A stretch of 64,000 bases of DNA from Stemphylium vesicarium. Taxonomy: Eukaryota > Ascomycota > Dothideomycetes > Pleosporales > Pleosporaceae. The notes beneath the pieces are model-generated. The model was given only the letters and a program-made list of their open reading frames with translations. It did not search any database and was not told the origin of the DNA. The stretch is taken from the NCBI GenBank assembly GCA_004380135.1, contig QXCR01000054.1, positions 1 through 64,000 of the forward strand, read 5' to 3'. Shown here piece by piece: positions 31,896 to 42,970 of this stretch. Position 1 is the stretch's first letter, and every line of letters begins with the position of its first letter. A program made the translations under genes and the position numbers.

Positions 31896-34734
31896 CTACC
31901 TGTTCAAACTCAACAACTCCTCAACATACCTCCTCGCATCAATCCCAATCCCCTCCGCCAACCCCTTGGGTCCCCACCCCGCCGCCGCACCACCCATACG
32001 CTGACTCTGCGCCGTGCCTCCACCCATACCAAGTCCACTCCACATGCCGCTCGCAAAGCCCCTACTACCACTCTTGGCCCCACTCTTATGCCCATCCGGC
32101 GCGTCTCTCGCCCTCCGCACGAGAAACGCTTCACGGAGGTCTTGCGTGTTGAACTGCGCGTCATCGTCCTCATTATCACCGTCATTGCCACTCTTGTTGC
32201 TGCGCGCGGTATGACTACTACCCCCGTCGTTTGAAGCGCGTGCAGCCGCATCCTGAGCCTGCTGTCTAATATACGCGCGATGATCCTGGTCGACCTGCGA
32301 AGGCGGGAGGCGCATCCAGACGACCCACCAGCCGCGCGAGGTCTTGCACGTGCGTTCGATTTCTGAGAGGTTGCGGCGCGTGGATGAGATGGTGGCTAGG
32401 ATCTGGGCGTGGACATTTAGGGCTTCAACGCGCGTCCATGCTGTAGCTGCCAGGACGCCGTTGCCGCCCCCGTTTCCTCCATTGCTGTTGCCGGCGCCGT
32501 GGCTGCTGAGGCCCTCGGCGTTGAGGGTGCCGGGGTCGGGGATGTTGGGTAGACTAGTGTGCACGGTGTAGGTGCGTGGGTCGAAGACGAGGTCGTAGAT
32601 GGGGAGCGTGTTGGCGCCGGAGCCGCTGGTAGAGGCCGCGGTCGTGGTGTAGTGGGTCGATACTGCTTGCAGGCGCGCGGCGACGTTTTCGGGCGATGTG
32701 AATTTGTCGAGGGAGTGGTGCAGCGGGGAGAAGAAGTTGTGGATGTCGCGGTAGAAGGAGGCGACGCCTAGGGAGTGGGTGCGGTGCTCAAAGAGGAATG
32801 TGTAGATGAAGGGGCGGTGCTGGAAGCCAGTGTTAGTAGTGTTTTTTCGGGAGTATGGTGGGATTTGGGTGCAGACTTACGATGTAGACTACTGGTCTCA
32901 GCCGGGAAAGTTTGTTCGTGGAGGTTGATTGCATGTTCATCATCTTTTCGTATGACGGGGTCTCATCAGAGTCGCCGTCAGCCACTGTCATCAGCGAAGC
33001 GGCCTTGCGGTCAATCTCGACGTGTATGGTACGCAGCGGTATCCGATTGTTCCAGTTACCCTCGCCGTTCTCGTCGTCGACATCCAAGTCCTGCATATCG
33101 CCCTTGAGTCCTACAAGGAAGTATCCGTCGTTTTCCAGCCGGATTTGTAGCTTCATCTTTTCTTCTGCTGGGTCCACGTCCGGCGCTGGCTCAACGTAAC
33201 GCATAGCTTCTGGTGAAGGGGTTCGCTGCCGTGCAGGTGCAGGTGCCGGCTCTGATTCGGGTGCAGGACTCGCAGCTTGTGAGCTATCTGTTGTCTTCTT
33301 CCCACCACCCCACGCCGTGCCGTAGCCTAGAGTCATGTACTTTGTCCATGTCTCGGCATCACCGAGAGAGGACAGCATTGATTTAGATTCAGAGGTTGAG
33401 GAATCAGTTCCAGACTTAGTATTGTCGACAGCGGCAGCTGCTTTGTCAAGGGAGCTTTCCGCTGCCCTGACGATAGGTGGAGGGATACCTGGAGGTAGTG
33501 CTGAGCCCTGATTTGAGGTAGCAAGGCGCGGTCGTTCGTTCCGTGTAGGTCGAGGGGATTCCGGTGGAGGTTCCTCGAGTTCAGGTGCTGGCTTCAGATT
33601 TCTTCTCCGTCGTTTCTTGCGATCAGAGGTGGGGTTGTCTCGCACTCCATAGGCGTACTCGCCATAACAGTAGATGCCTTCCACCCAGTGCGACAAATCT
33701 CGTAGTGATCTCCGGCTTACTGCTCCGAGGCCTGAGAAGACGACACCGTCTGGAGCCTGAACGCTCCTCCCGGCTCCTACCCAGGGTTCCAGTTCAGACA
33801 CCTCCAGCGTCCTCGGGTCGGTGGACGTCTTTGCTTGTTGTAACGGCGATGCCTCTCCAAAACGTGAGACCATGACATCGACCAGACCATGCGTCCTGCG
33901 AGCAAAGTCCTCCAGAACATCGCGCTCACTGCTGCCCCATTCTTCCTCCCCAACGCCCATGCCCAGTTCTCCGCCCGCTGCCAGTTTCATGCCACCATAT
34001 ATATCCACAGCGGGACTTCCATGGAGAAGAACGTCCCAGCTCGAAGCAAAACGTGACCAATATTTATCGAGTATACTGCAAAACTTGACGCGGCCATGTT
34101 TGGCGAACATGGCCTCGAGCGTTGAGCCATGGTGGAGCAGGAAGATAGATTGGGCGCGGACGAGTTGCTGGATCAAGAGGGCAGGTGGGCTAACTTCACG
34201 CGAAGAGTATTCGACTGCCGGCTCGGAAGTATCTGTACTGGAATCCTTTCGCGTAGGACCAGTGGCAGCGGGTAGTTGGGTGAGATCGATAGCCTACGAC
34301 CATGTTAGTCGGCGTCGGTCAATGTACCAGGACATACACACAGCCAGAATCCACCATCCATTCTCCAGCTCGCGGAGAACAATGCGCGACTTCTCTGTTT
34401 CTACAGAATCAACTGCTTCGCCGTTTGAGAAACTCCTGCCCTTGAATTAGCCCTGGTGCATAGATAGCAGTACCCTGCATGCGCCCTACTTCGCAAAGCC
34501 TACCATGCCCTGAGCTAGCCCGACCTGGCGCAACTTTTCATTCTCCTGCTCGCGCAGCTCTTCCTCTCGCTTTGCGTCTCCATTCTTCAACTTGGAGAGC
34601 GTCTTGGCCGCCTTGGAATAGTAGAAGACAATCTGCTGGTCAAACGTCTCGTCGGATTTGCCCAGCGAAGGGTTATAAATGGCTAGGAAGGATAGCTGCG
34701 CCGGAACAACCTTGGGAATAGCGGTGGACGACAT
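31896..34734 (-). CDS. CCZ1: CCZ1, subunit of the Mon1-Ccz1 Rab7 GEF
   Basis: Four minus-strand exons, 34504-34734, 34342-34440, 32881-34293 and 31896-32819, give 888 residues. Introns are 63, 48 and 61 nt. The N-terminus is a longin domain: PAQLSFLAIYNPSLGKSDET, QIVFYYSKAAKTLSKLK, ELENGWWILAAIDLTQLP. The middle has a long Pro/Ser-rich insertion and PDGVVFSGLGAVSRRSL. A C-terminal longin-type region includes PVVYIHRPFIYTFLFE and WWVVWMRLP. The Mon1-Ccz1 complex activates Ypt7/Rab7 on late endosomes and autophagosomes. The second donor is GTGTGT, chosen because only it keeps the frame. The C-terminal 100 residues are Gly/Ser-rich and look disordered. Confidence 0.85.
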
Positions 34735-35057
34735 TCGTGCATGCTTCAATGTCGCCAGTCGCGAGGCGCGTTGGCTAGTGTTGGGGATGGACGTGTTGCG
34801 TCACACCTGCGTAGGATGCGCGGAGAAGACAAGACGGTCGGTCCACCTTGCCTGCAACAAACGAAAAGCGGTCGTCCGGCGACTATTTGTAGTCCATGGC
34901 GAAGATCAAGAGATCGCAAACCATCGCGATATTCCGCTGCAAATAGCAAGGATACCGCCGATTGTCGTGGTTGGAGATGCCTCACGAAATCGCGATCGTA
35001 ACATCCCGATCTCAGATGGCGCGTCACTTAACGCCGACCCTCTTCAACTCCGGCACC
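34735..35057. other. Divergent promoter between CCZ1 and FMT1
   Basis: 323 nt shared by the two divergent genes; no other feature is seen. Confidence 0.4.
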
Positions 35058-36170
35058 ATGCTTTGGAGGCTGCCAGGCTCCGTCCGCTCTCTACTCGTCG
35101 CTCCACGGCGCCAGTACAGCTCTGTGGATAAGTCTATCGCGACTCCAGGCCCATTGCGCATTCTGTTCTGCGGCTCGGACGACTTCAGCATCACATCGCT
35201 GCGGGCTCTAGTGGATGCGAAGCGCCATGTGCCCAAACTCATAGACAGCATCCATGTGCTCCACCGGCCGGCAAAGCCCACTGGGCGAGGGCTGAAGACA
35301 TTGAGAGAAGGTAGGCGCGCCTGATTATGCCCGATATAACTCAATTGACCGAGTATAGTGCCCATCAAGCGTGTAGCTACCAAAGAGCTCGATCTACCCA
35401 CCCATGTGGCTGATACCTTCACAGGATGGTCACCACCGGCTCCGATAGACCTGGTCATCGCTGTGTCCTTTGGCCTACTCGTTCCGCCTCGGATTCTTGG
35501 CTATGCGCAGTATGGCGGTCTAAACGTACACCCGTCCCTCCTCCCTGACTTCCGCGGCCCAGCGCCAATCGAACACACTATACTCAAAGGGCGGGAACAC
35601 ACCGGAGTCTCTGTTCAAACATTGCACCCTAAACACTTCGATCAGGGAACTATCCTTGCCCAAACACCAGCGCCAGGGATCCAAGTTCCCTCGTGGAACC
35701 CACTTCAAAAGTTGGAGAAGCAACTAGCAGAGAAGGGCGCCGAAATGCTCGTAGACGTACTAAAGTCGCGAAAATACTTGCCTCCGCTCCAAGACGCGGG
35801 CTGGTACGCCAAGTCCGGAAACAACCCAATAGACCATGCGCCAAAGATCACCAAGCATGACCGCTTCGTCGATTTCGAAACAGATACGTGGGCGGATATC
35901 GCTGCAAAGCAAAATGCCCTTGGAGATCTATGGTGCACACTGCCGGACGGCAGTCGCCTGATACTCCACGAAATCTGGGATTTTGAGAGGACATATCACT
36001 CTGGCCTTGGAACTGGTTTCTTCAACCTGATAGGTATCGCTGACCCTGTCTTTCGCGCTGCTTGTGGAAGAGTAGGTAAAGTGGTGGAGAGCACGTATGA
36101 GGGGGGTAAGAAGGGGCATGGAAATGCGAAATTGCTTCGTATGCTGAGGAAGCTACCAGGGTATAGTTAG
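35058..36170 (+). CDS. FMT1: Mitochondrial methionyl-tRNA formyltransferase
   Basis: Two exons, 35058-35310 and 35359-36170, with a 48 nt intron, give 354 residues. The enzyme transfers formyl from 10-formyl-tetrahydrofolate to initiator Met-tRNA. The N-terminus is a basic presequence (MLWRLPGSVRSLLVAPRRQ). The formyltransferase domain begins LRILFCGSDDFSITSLRAL, with VLHRPAKPTGRG, DLVIAVSFGLLVPP, and the catalytic NVHPSLLPDFRGPAPIEHTI containing the Asn and His. GVSVQTLHPKHFDQG supplies the Asp. The C-terminal domain is short and ends in a basic KLLRMLRKLPG. The length and motifs fit fungal mitochondrial FMT. The ATG at 35058 follows a stop-free leader; the presequence supports it. Confidence 0.93.
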
Positions 36171-36274
36171 CCTGTTTGCAACTTCAATCTGTGGAAACGA
36201 TATGGAATGGGATCTTGAGCTTCACATAGATGAGATTCTGAGATCAAAGTTACCGCCCAGGCTATCTGTGTGCA

Positions 36275-37750
36275 TCAACCATGGTTAGAATCTTCCCATT
36301 CCTCTTTGACATCCTGGAACTCCTCAATCTCTTTCGTCACCCTTACACTCTTCGACATCGCCAGTACTTGGTCTACAGCCTTCTCAAATCCTGCAGAGCT
36401 CGACGCCTCATAGAACAGCTGCTGCGCTTTCCCGGTGCTCTTTTCTACGGCCTCATTTAGTGTTGTCAGAAGTGCTAGAAGCTTTTCGTCGGACTCTATG
36501 CCAGGCACCATGCTATTGATGAAAAGAAAGAAACCCTGCGTCCGGCGTTCTATTTCGCTCTTCAACTCTTGTATCTGCTGCTTGCCATCTGGTGTGGCTT
36601 GGAATATGTATGGAAAACAGTCTTGAAGTTCTTGCATGTTTGGAGTTGCAGCAGTTAAGAATGATGGTTTGGACTTTCTCTTCGGTTGGGAGTGGCGTTT
36701 CGCGAATTCCTCGTACTCCTTCGCACCAAAAGCACGGCGTTTGTTGTTGAGGTCAGTGAGCTCTCTCGATAGACCTCCAAGCTCCTTGCCATTTGGTCCT
36801 TCGTCTTTGACTTCTGGTGTCCGGTGGCGTTTGCCAAGTAGCAGGTTCTCGATTCTCCCCGGCGACAACGCCGAACTCTTGTACGCCCACACTGAGGAAC
36901 CTGAAGGGGAAACCCAGAGGTTCCTGCAGAATGTGTCGAGGTCGTCGCGTACGCAGCGATAATTGGCGTATTGCTCGTCTGAACCCCTTTGAAATCTATG
37001 CTGTTGGGGGATTCTTCTATGTTAGGACTTGGTCGTTTGAAAACACTATGCATCTCGCGAAGCGTGCTCGGGAGTGAAGTATCTGCTTGCGGGTTTCTCA
37101 AAATTTCCTCTAGCAGGATATGTGTCTTTTCGTGACTTCTCTTGCTGCTTTCTTCGGTGATAGTGGTGTTCGCTCTGAGAAACAATCAGCCTGATTGACC
37201 ACGGAGAGAAGATTATAGTCCATACCAGATCACAGGTGTCAGCATAAGATCTATCGTATCGGTATGCGACTTCAATTTCTCTCAATACTGTTGCAATGAT
37301 TGTTTCTCACAATTCCATCGCACCCTTTGCCAATTCACTTGAATGCTTTTCTTCACTTCATCTAGCTTTCGCATCTTAACCTTCCCCTTCTTCGCTTTCG
37401 CGTCGTTCTCGATTAATCGATACTTCTCTGTCACCGATTCCAGCTTTTTTAGCGTCGACGCACAAGAGTTGATGATGACGTCCGGTTTCTCCTTGAGGCC
37501 AGAGCCGCCATGTCGAAAACCGGGCCGTGCAAGCACATCGTTCGCAACCTCGCTGAGATGATCTAGAGAGCACTTCTTCCAGTTCGGTAAGGTCGCGAGA
37601 TGCTGCCTTCCTCCCGGAGCTGACACTTGTGTAAAGGCCGTATGCTGATTGGCTGATAAGAACTGTGTGCGGTTAGCGCTCATGCCTTCCGTTACCCGGC
37701 TCGTGTGCGATGTACCTACTAATGTCACCAACTGAAAATCCGAACGACAT
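36275..37750 (-). pseudogene. Decayed gene resembling the N-terminal domain of fungal STAND/NLR-like proteins
   Basis: On the minus strand a start at 37750 (MSFGFSVGD) and a clean 57 nt intron (37663-37719) lead into a helical block with ISQSAYGLYTSVSSGRK and RDLTELEEVL. Near 37564-37572 the frame shifts; homology-like sequence continues one frame over (DHLSEVANDVLARPGF, LKKLESVTEKYRLIEND). An in-frame TGA sits at 37282-37284, and a second TGA forms across a 51 nt intron (37175-37225). Around 36977 the frame shifts again before a frame continuing to 36275 (SSALSPGRIENLLLG, QELKSEIERRTQGFFLF). The MSFGFSVGD-type start and these helices are what I recall from N-terminal domains of fungal STAND proteins. 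Family identity is tentative, the lesions are visible in the sequence, and sequencing error is a possible alternative. Confidence 0.55.
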
Positions 37751-38045
37751 CTTTGATGCCACCGATTGATCCAAGTTACAGAGAGGATCAAGTTTAAGAA
37801 GAGCTGAACTATTGATCAGGCAATGAGGGCGCAAGCGTGCGGCTGAACAGGTGTTACTACTACCACTGGGTTTGTTCTGACCGGATTCATCGCACACGGC
37901 TGAAATGGTACCACAACACAATATCACGAAAGACCGGCTAGCCTGGGGGCGATGCTACATCCTCAACTAAATAAGAACGACGAAGAGCACTCGAGCCTCC
38001 CCCGGCCTTCAGCACTCTTCTGGTCAATAGTATCCTCAAATTCTC
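37751..38045. other. Head-to-head spacer between two decayed genes
   Basis: 295 nt between divergent starts at 37750 and 38046. It is the presumed shared promoter. No motif is singled out. Confidence 0.35.
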
Positions 38046-40392
38046 ATGGCTGCAAACATGCTGACAATCGTACCTCCAGGCTCTGTCAGAGTCATCGTTG
38101 AATATTTATCGAGAGTCAAAGACGTCACACAGGAAGGATGGGAAGTGGCTGTAGACCATGACTCCCAACTGGCCACACTCTCTATGATCATGAACGAAGA
38201 TGAGCAGTTGTCGGAACTATGGAGAAAGATTGAAGGTAGTCCATGTGTTCTGTTTTGATGTGCCATGCTAACGTGGAGTAGACTGTGGATGTGAGAAACC
38301 TAGGTCTCTAACAAACCACGGATCATCTCACGGACCCCTCAATTCACCACCCACGCCTGCCCCTAGAACGTCACAACCACCAAGTAGCAGTCAAACCTAC
38401 CGGGAACATGTGCCAAATTACGTGGTAAGAGAAAACGACGAGGTTCGCGTTGTCGCAGATGACCAAGCCTCCGCTCCCACCACGATACGGATCAGTGAAA
38501 CGCTAATATTGCATACGAATGCACATCATGTCAGACATGAATTCGAAATAGATGCAACGGGCAATACTCAGGGCGCTGTGCATAGCGATCAAGGGTTCCA
38601 AGTATCCTTTTTGCGGACCCTGAGGATGCCTGACGACAACAGACTACACCAACTACCCGGGTCACTGGGGCAATTCGATTTGTTCAGTGTACAAGCATAT
38701 TTCGACCACTTACCCAAGCAGATCACCGATACGGGTGGTGTATTCTTCCCGATGTGGCAAAGAGAGGCCATGTGGATCGAGTTTCAGACAACCAACAGGT
38801 TTACCGTGCGAGCCTTTATCGGGCCTTTCAATGTCATATCGGGAAGCGAGATGGAACAGGGATCAGCCACACAGAGAGACGGGATGTAACAAGACTACAT
38901 GGTCACCCCCAATCAACCTTGGTTGGATGGCATATGTGTCGCCCCTGGCGTTGTTCGTCAATTTTTTGCTATGCCTCGTAAGTTCTCGATATCCTACAGC
39001 TTTTCCTCCCAATTATGATACCAGGGCATAGCTTACACTGACACATCGTTTTAGTGGGATCAGGTTATACTGTCGAGGGTCAGAAAACGTCGGAGGAAAA
39101 GCATGGTGGACTGCAGCTTGAAGTCACCCCAGAGCTGATTCCAGGAGAACGCTTTTGGTCGTATGCAAAAAACTATCGCGTCATATTGCCAGAAGAATCT
39201 GATAGCTATGGCTTGAATGAGCTCAGGATCCCTCGCGAACTCGGCTGCAATATTGGCGATGTTCTGAGGTCATATCCAGTCGAGACACAGTGTCGAGAGA
39301 CAATCAGAATTCGAGACTTAGTTGAGATGAGACCAGAATCCATGTGCTGTACCAGCAGTTCTTATAGCACTCATACGCTGTCGGTGACTATTGTTATACT
39401 TAAGGGTTTTGGTAGTACACGGCCATCCTCGTCGATCCAATATTCATTGCAGGTTGAAGGTCAAGATACTTCTTTTTCTATCAGTGACTTGAATACCGCA
39501 GCAGAAAAACGAGATCAACGCACATCAAAAGAGTACGCATTTGTAAGGAGTCCAAGACTCAAAGAGTCTTGCCGGAATGATCTTGATTTAGGGGACCATG
39601 AGAAAAAGCCAGATGAGCCCACGACAGCGGGCGCTATTGTCGCGGAAAAGCCGGATGATGCACCGAAGATCCAGATGAAAGATTTTAAGACCATGGGCTT
39701 GGCTGGTGGAGGCAAACTTGGTACATTCACTCACCCCGTCACTCTTTCATCGCTAACAAAACAAAAGTACAAGACATCTACAAAGACCCATATCCAGTAA
39801 GGATCTGGAACCACGCCGCAGCCCGCATCCTTCACGTACATATTCTCGACCCAGAAAGCTGCGAAAAGGTCACGCATATCGTCCCCAAGCCTCCACCTAT
39901 CGATGTCAGAGAATACACCCAGACTGGTGGTCAGTTCTTCGCCATTGAAGAGAAAGTCGATGACCGCCTCGACGGAGGCGATTTCGACAACGTCAAAAGC
40001 GTCAGCCAGATGGATGAGCACATCGGCATCAGCACCGAACCCGAGTTCGATCCAATGAAACCGAAAATGTCTACAACATGTGAGGTATGATTGTGCGACT
40101 GCATGTAAGTTTCCTCCTCTTCCTCTCTAGACCTTGCTAACGTACCCATAGTATTCGATCCTGCGACCACCAATTCTGCAACGTCTGCATCAGGAGAATC
40201 GACCAAAGCGACGACACTGAGTCAGAGTCGCAAGACAAGCGTTGGAAGTGTCCAACATGCGATAGCGCAGTCTCACGTGTGGCCGGCTTCTCTGCACCAA
40301 TGAACCTTCCTGGCGAGGAGCCGCTGCGTACCAAGGTCCCGGTGAACGTGTTGAAGATTGAGGATGGGAGGATGAGGTTCTCGAGCGTATAG
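38046..40392 (+). pseudogene. Decayed member of a fungal accessory family with C-terminal RING finger
   Basis: Exons join in phase: 38046-38235, 38282-38977, 39055-39720, 39768-40104 and 40152-40392, with introns of 46, 77, 47 and 47 nt. Characteristic blocks are MVTPNQPWLDGICVAPGVV, RQFFAMPLGSGYTVEG and, near the C-terminus, IWNHAAARILHVHIL, which I remember from a large, function-unknown fungal family often called integral membrane proteins. The end is a RING-type finger: CDHQFCNVC, then WKCPTCDS. Two in-frame stops interrupt the reading: TAA at 38887-38889 just before QDYMVTP, and TGA at 40088-40090 inside the first zinc-ligand region, where the first expected Cys reads Ser. Both stops could arise by C-to-T change (CAA, CGA). 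No plausible intron removes them. Confidence 0.65.
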
Positions 40393-40686
40393 AGAAGTAG
40401 GTGTAGACAGCCGAAACACCAGTGGAAGTTGATATTGGCAACGGAGTGGCCAGAGATCGCTATTCGTAACCTTCTTTCGATAGTGTACGCAATTCCATTG
40501 TACACGTTAAGCAAGCATACGCTACAAAGAAGACGCATCCAGACATGTTATCTCTTTGCGCCAACACCCACAGCAAAAAACAATCATGAGCAAAAAATAT
40601 GCAAGACGTCAACGACGCATATCGCTACCACACAACCCTCGCAGGACACATAGCTACCAGCGCCTCAATCCGCAAAAAAATATCAA

Positions 40687-40773
40687 CTCCCCCGGAAAGG
40701 CTCGAACTTTCAACCTCCTGATAAGCTACTACTAGTAACAGTCAGACGCGCTAGCCAATTGCGCCACGGAGGA
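40687..40773 (-). tRNA. tRNA-Asn (anticodon GTT) with 13 nt intron
   Basis: On the minus strand the acceptor stem TCCTCCG pairs with CGGGGGA, with discriminator G. The D stem is GCGC/GCGC, the anticodon stem TCTGA/TCAGG, and the T arm GAAAG-TTCGAGC-CTTTC pairs fully. The anticodon loop, once a 13 nt intron at 40723-40735 is removed after position 37, reads CTGTTAA, giving GTT for asparagine. The body closely resembles eukaryotic tRNA-Asn (GTGGCGCAAT...GGCTAGCGCGT). It lies between the decayed accessory genes and the transporter. Confidence 0.93.
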
Positions 40774-41267
40774 GGTTTGTGAGTGAGAACGCGAAACGCG
40801 CTTCGGTTGTGATGTTGATGGAAAGCTCAAAGATTTGTTACAATATAGATTACGCAATTGCGATGCGAAGCGTTGCAGAGGAGCTGCAAATATCGGTGGG
40901 GCAGTTGTCACTTGGAGGGGTGTGGGACCTGGGTGGGGTAATCGGTGCCGGTTTCGGAGGTCGGTGATCAACGGTATCGGCTAGACGGCTTTCCACATCA
41001 CTAATGATTGAGGGCGTCGCGTTGCTGGAATCGAAAGCATGCATCGGAAATTGTTGTAAGAATGGAAGCTATCGCACATATTGAAGCATACGTACTTCAT
41101 GCGTTGACCAGCTGGGATGAATCGGTGACCCATGTGTAGCTCATGATTGTTCGCATGTCGTAAAGCGTCTATATTCGTCTACATAATCATCTTACATCGT
41201 TTAGTTGTATCTATACAAGTGCGACAAACTGTTCTCCAAGCAAACACCAAATGCAATTCTTTCAGCA
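40774..41267. other. tRNA upstream and transporter 3' flank
   Basis: About 490 nt with no gene. The upstream flank of the tRNA is at the left; the rest is presumably 3' UTR of the DMT transporter. Confidence 0.35.
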
Positions 41268-42970
41268 TCATCTCACCGGCCTCATTGGTATGTCCGCAGC
41301 CCCATCGTCCATTCTGTTATCTTCGGAGGCCGGCGAGATTAACCCTATCTCTTCCTCTCTGTCTCCTCGCTCCTGTGGCGCAACTTTCTTAGGATCCTCT
41401 TTATTCATCGCAACATATATCGCAGAGCCCAGAATGAGAGACGATCCGATGATGGAAAGGGCGCCGGGCGTTGTACCCCAAACAAGCTTGTCGAAGGTAA
41501 GAGCGAACAGCATTTGCATGTAAACCATGTTGGTGGCGCGTGACGATTTCTCATACTGGAGTCCAGCGGCTAGGAGGAATTGCTTGGACAGGTTAGCCAA
41601 AAGCTTTAGGATCAGATAGGTTCCAGGAACGTACCATTACAAATCCGCATACACCCAGGAATATCAGATAACACCAGTCTTTGAGATTGTTCGGCAACAA
41701 GAAGCCAACTCCTGGCATGAAAAGCATCGCTGCGATACTGACAATCGTACACCAGGTCGCGAAGTAGTTGACCGAGATGAGCGGGTGTGCTCGCTTGCCA
41801 ATCCACCGGATAGTTGTGTAAGCCCCGGCAGCCCCCAAAACGCCCAACATTGCTATTCCCACTGCCATCGCTCGTTCTGTAGGCTTCACGGAATCGTAGT
41901 CGGCTGCAAGGCGATCGGGAGAGGCAGCCGTCGTGTTCGAGGGGATAAAGTCGGAATCCCCGCTCGCTGGAGGTACTGGCTCGTCTGAATGAGACAAAGC
42001 CGTGAAAAGAGATATCGGCCTGGCGATGAGAATAACGCCGAATAGCGAGACATAGGCAGCGATCTGCTCCATGCGCGTGAAAGGTTCGTTGATGAGGTAA
42101 GAACATGCCCAACATGCGAGACTAGGCGCGAGGAAGGTGATGACCGTCGCATCAGCAAGCGGAAGGTACAGCAGAGAATCTGTAAGGAGTCAGCTCCAAA
42201 ATGACTGGTGGGGCTCATGGAGGATACTGAGTATCAGGCGTAGTAATCGACCAAGGCTGTCGAATAGCGACGGGCTTCGATCGGAAGACCTTGAACAAGT
42301 CACTGTACCCAAAGTATGGCCCCATGAGTGGACTGGACGACTTACAGTACATGCCGAAAACCCCGAAAAAGCCACTCAAGCCTCGAGCTATCAGAAGTGA
42401 ACGCACCTCTTTCATGCCGAAAGGGAAATGCTCCGTCTTCTTGTACCACATGTAGAAAGAAGAACACAACACAGTTATGCTCATTCTAGCGAAAAGGATT
42501 TGGAACGGATGATAGCCTTTGCCTGCGCAATTGTTAGCAAACTATTGCCACTGTCCTCTAAAGACATCTTTACCGTCATTGCCCTCCATTTCCAACATCC
42601 GAGTCGTGACATTCATTAGTGTGCCAAACAACTGTGAGATCAAAACGAGGGCTAAACCCTTGTTCGCTACCCAAGAAGCTCGTACGCGGCCTTTCAAGGT
42701 TCGTGGGGGATCAGGGGAGCGGGAAGCATGTCTGTCATGATGAAAAAGAACATAGTCTGGATTTCGACCAAGTCGTATATTGTTGGAATCGTCTATCGAG
42801 ATAAGAGAAGGGTCTGGAGAAGGTACACGAATCGCCCCGCAGTTGACTCTTAGCGTGTCATCGGCCTTATCGCCTGGTTTAAGGGAAGATCCAGCTACGA
42901 GCTCGCGCTCATTGAGTTGGGTAGATTTATCATCGTCTTCGATCAGCTTTGAGAGCGATGGCGGTGTCAT
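41268..42970 (-). CDS. DMT/EamA-type membrane transporter (SLC35G-like)
   Basis: Four minus-strand exons, 42574-42970, 42346-42522, 41635-42179 and 41268-41582, give 477 residues; introns are 51, 166 and 52 nt, in phase. Hydrophilic N-terminus of about 105 residues, then about ten helices: LALVLISQLFGTLMNV, the block GYHPFQILFARM, LIARGLSGFFGVFGMYY, LPLADATVITFLAPSLA, MEQIAAYVSLFGVILIARP and others to ALSIIGSSLILGSAIYV. The two EamA halves are visible (HPFQILFARM and QFLLAAGLQYEKSSRATNMVY). Eukaryotic members move small metabolites or nucleotide sugars, but the substrate is not indicated here. The 166 nt intron contains no coding signal. The C-terminus is acidic and cytosolic. Confidence 0.85.

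Noticed and set aside
38887..38889. An intron that would remove the TAA in the RING/accessory gene
   Set aside because: No GT donor with fitting phase and no branch point is found; the nearest acceptor would need an intron of a few bases.
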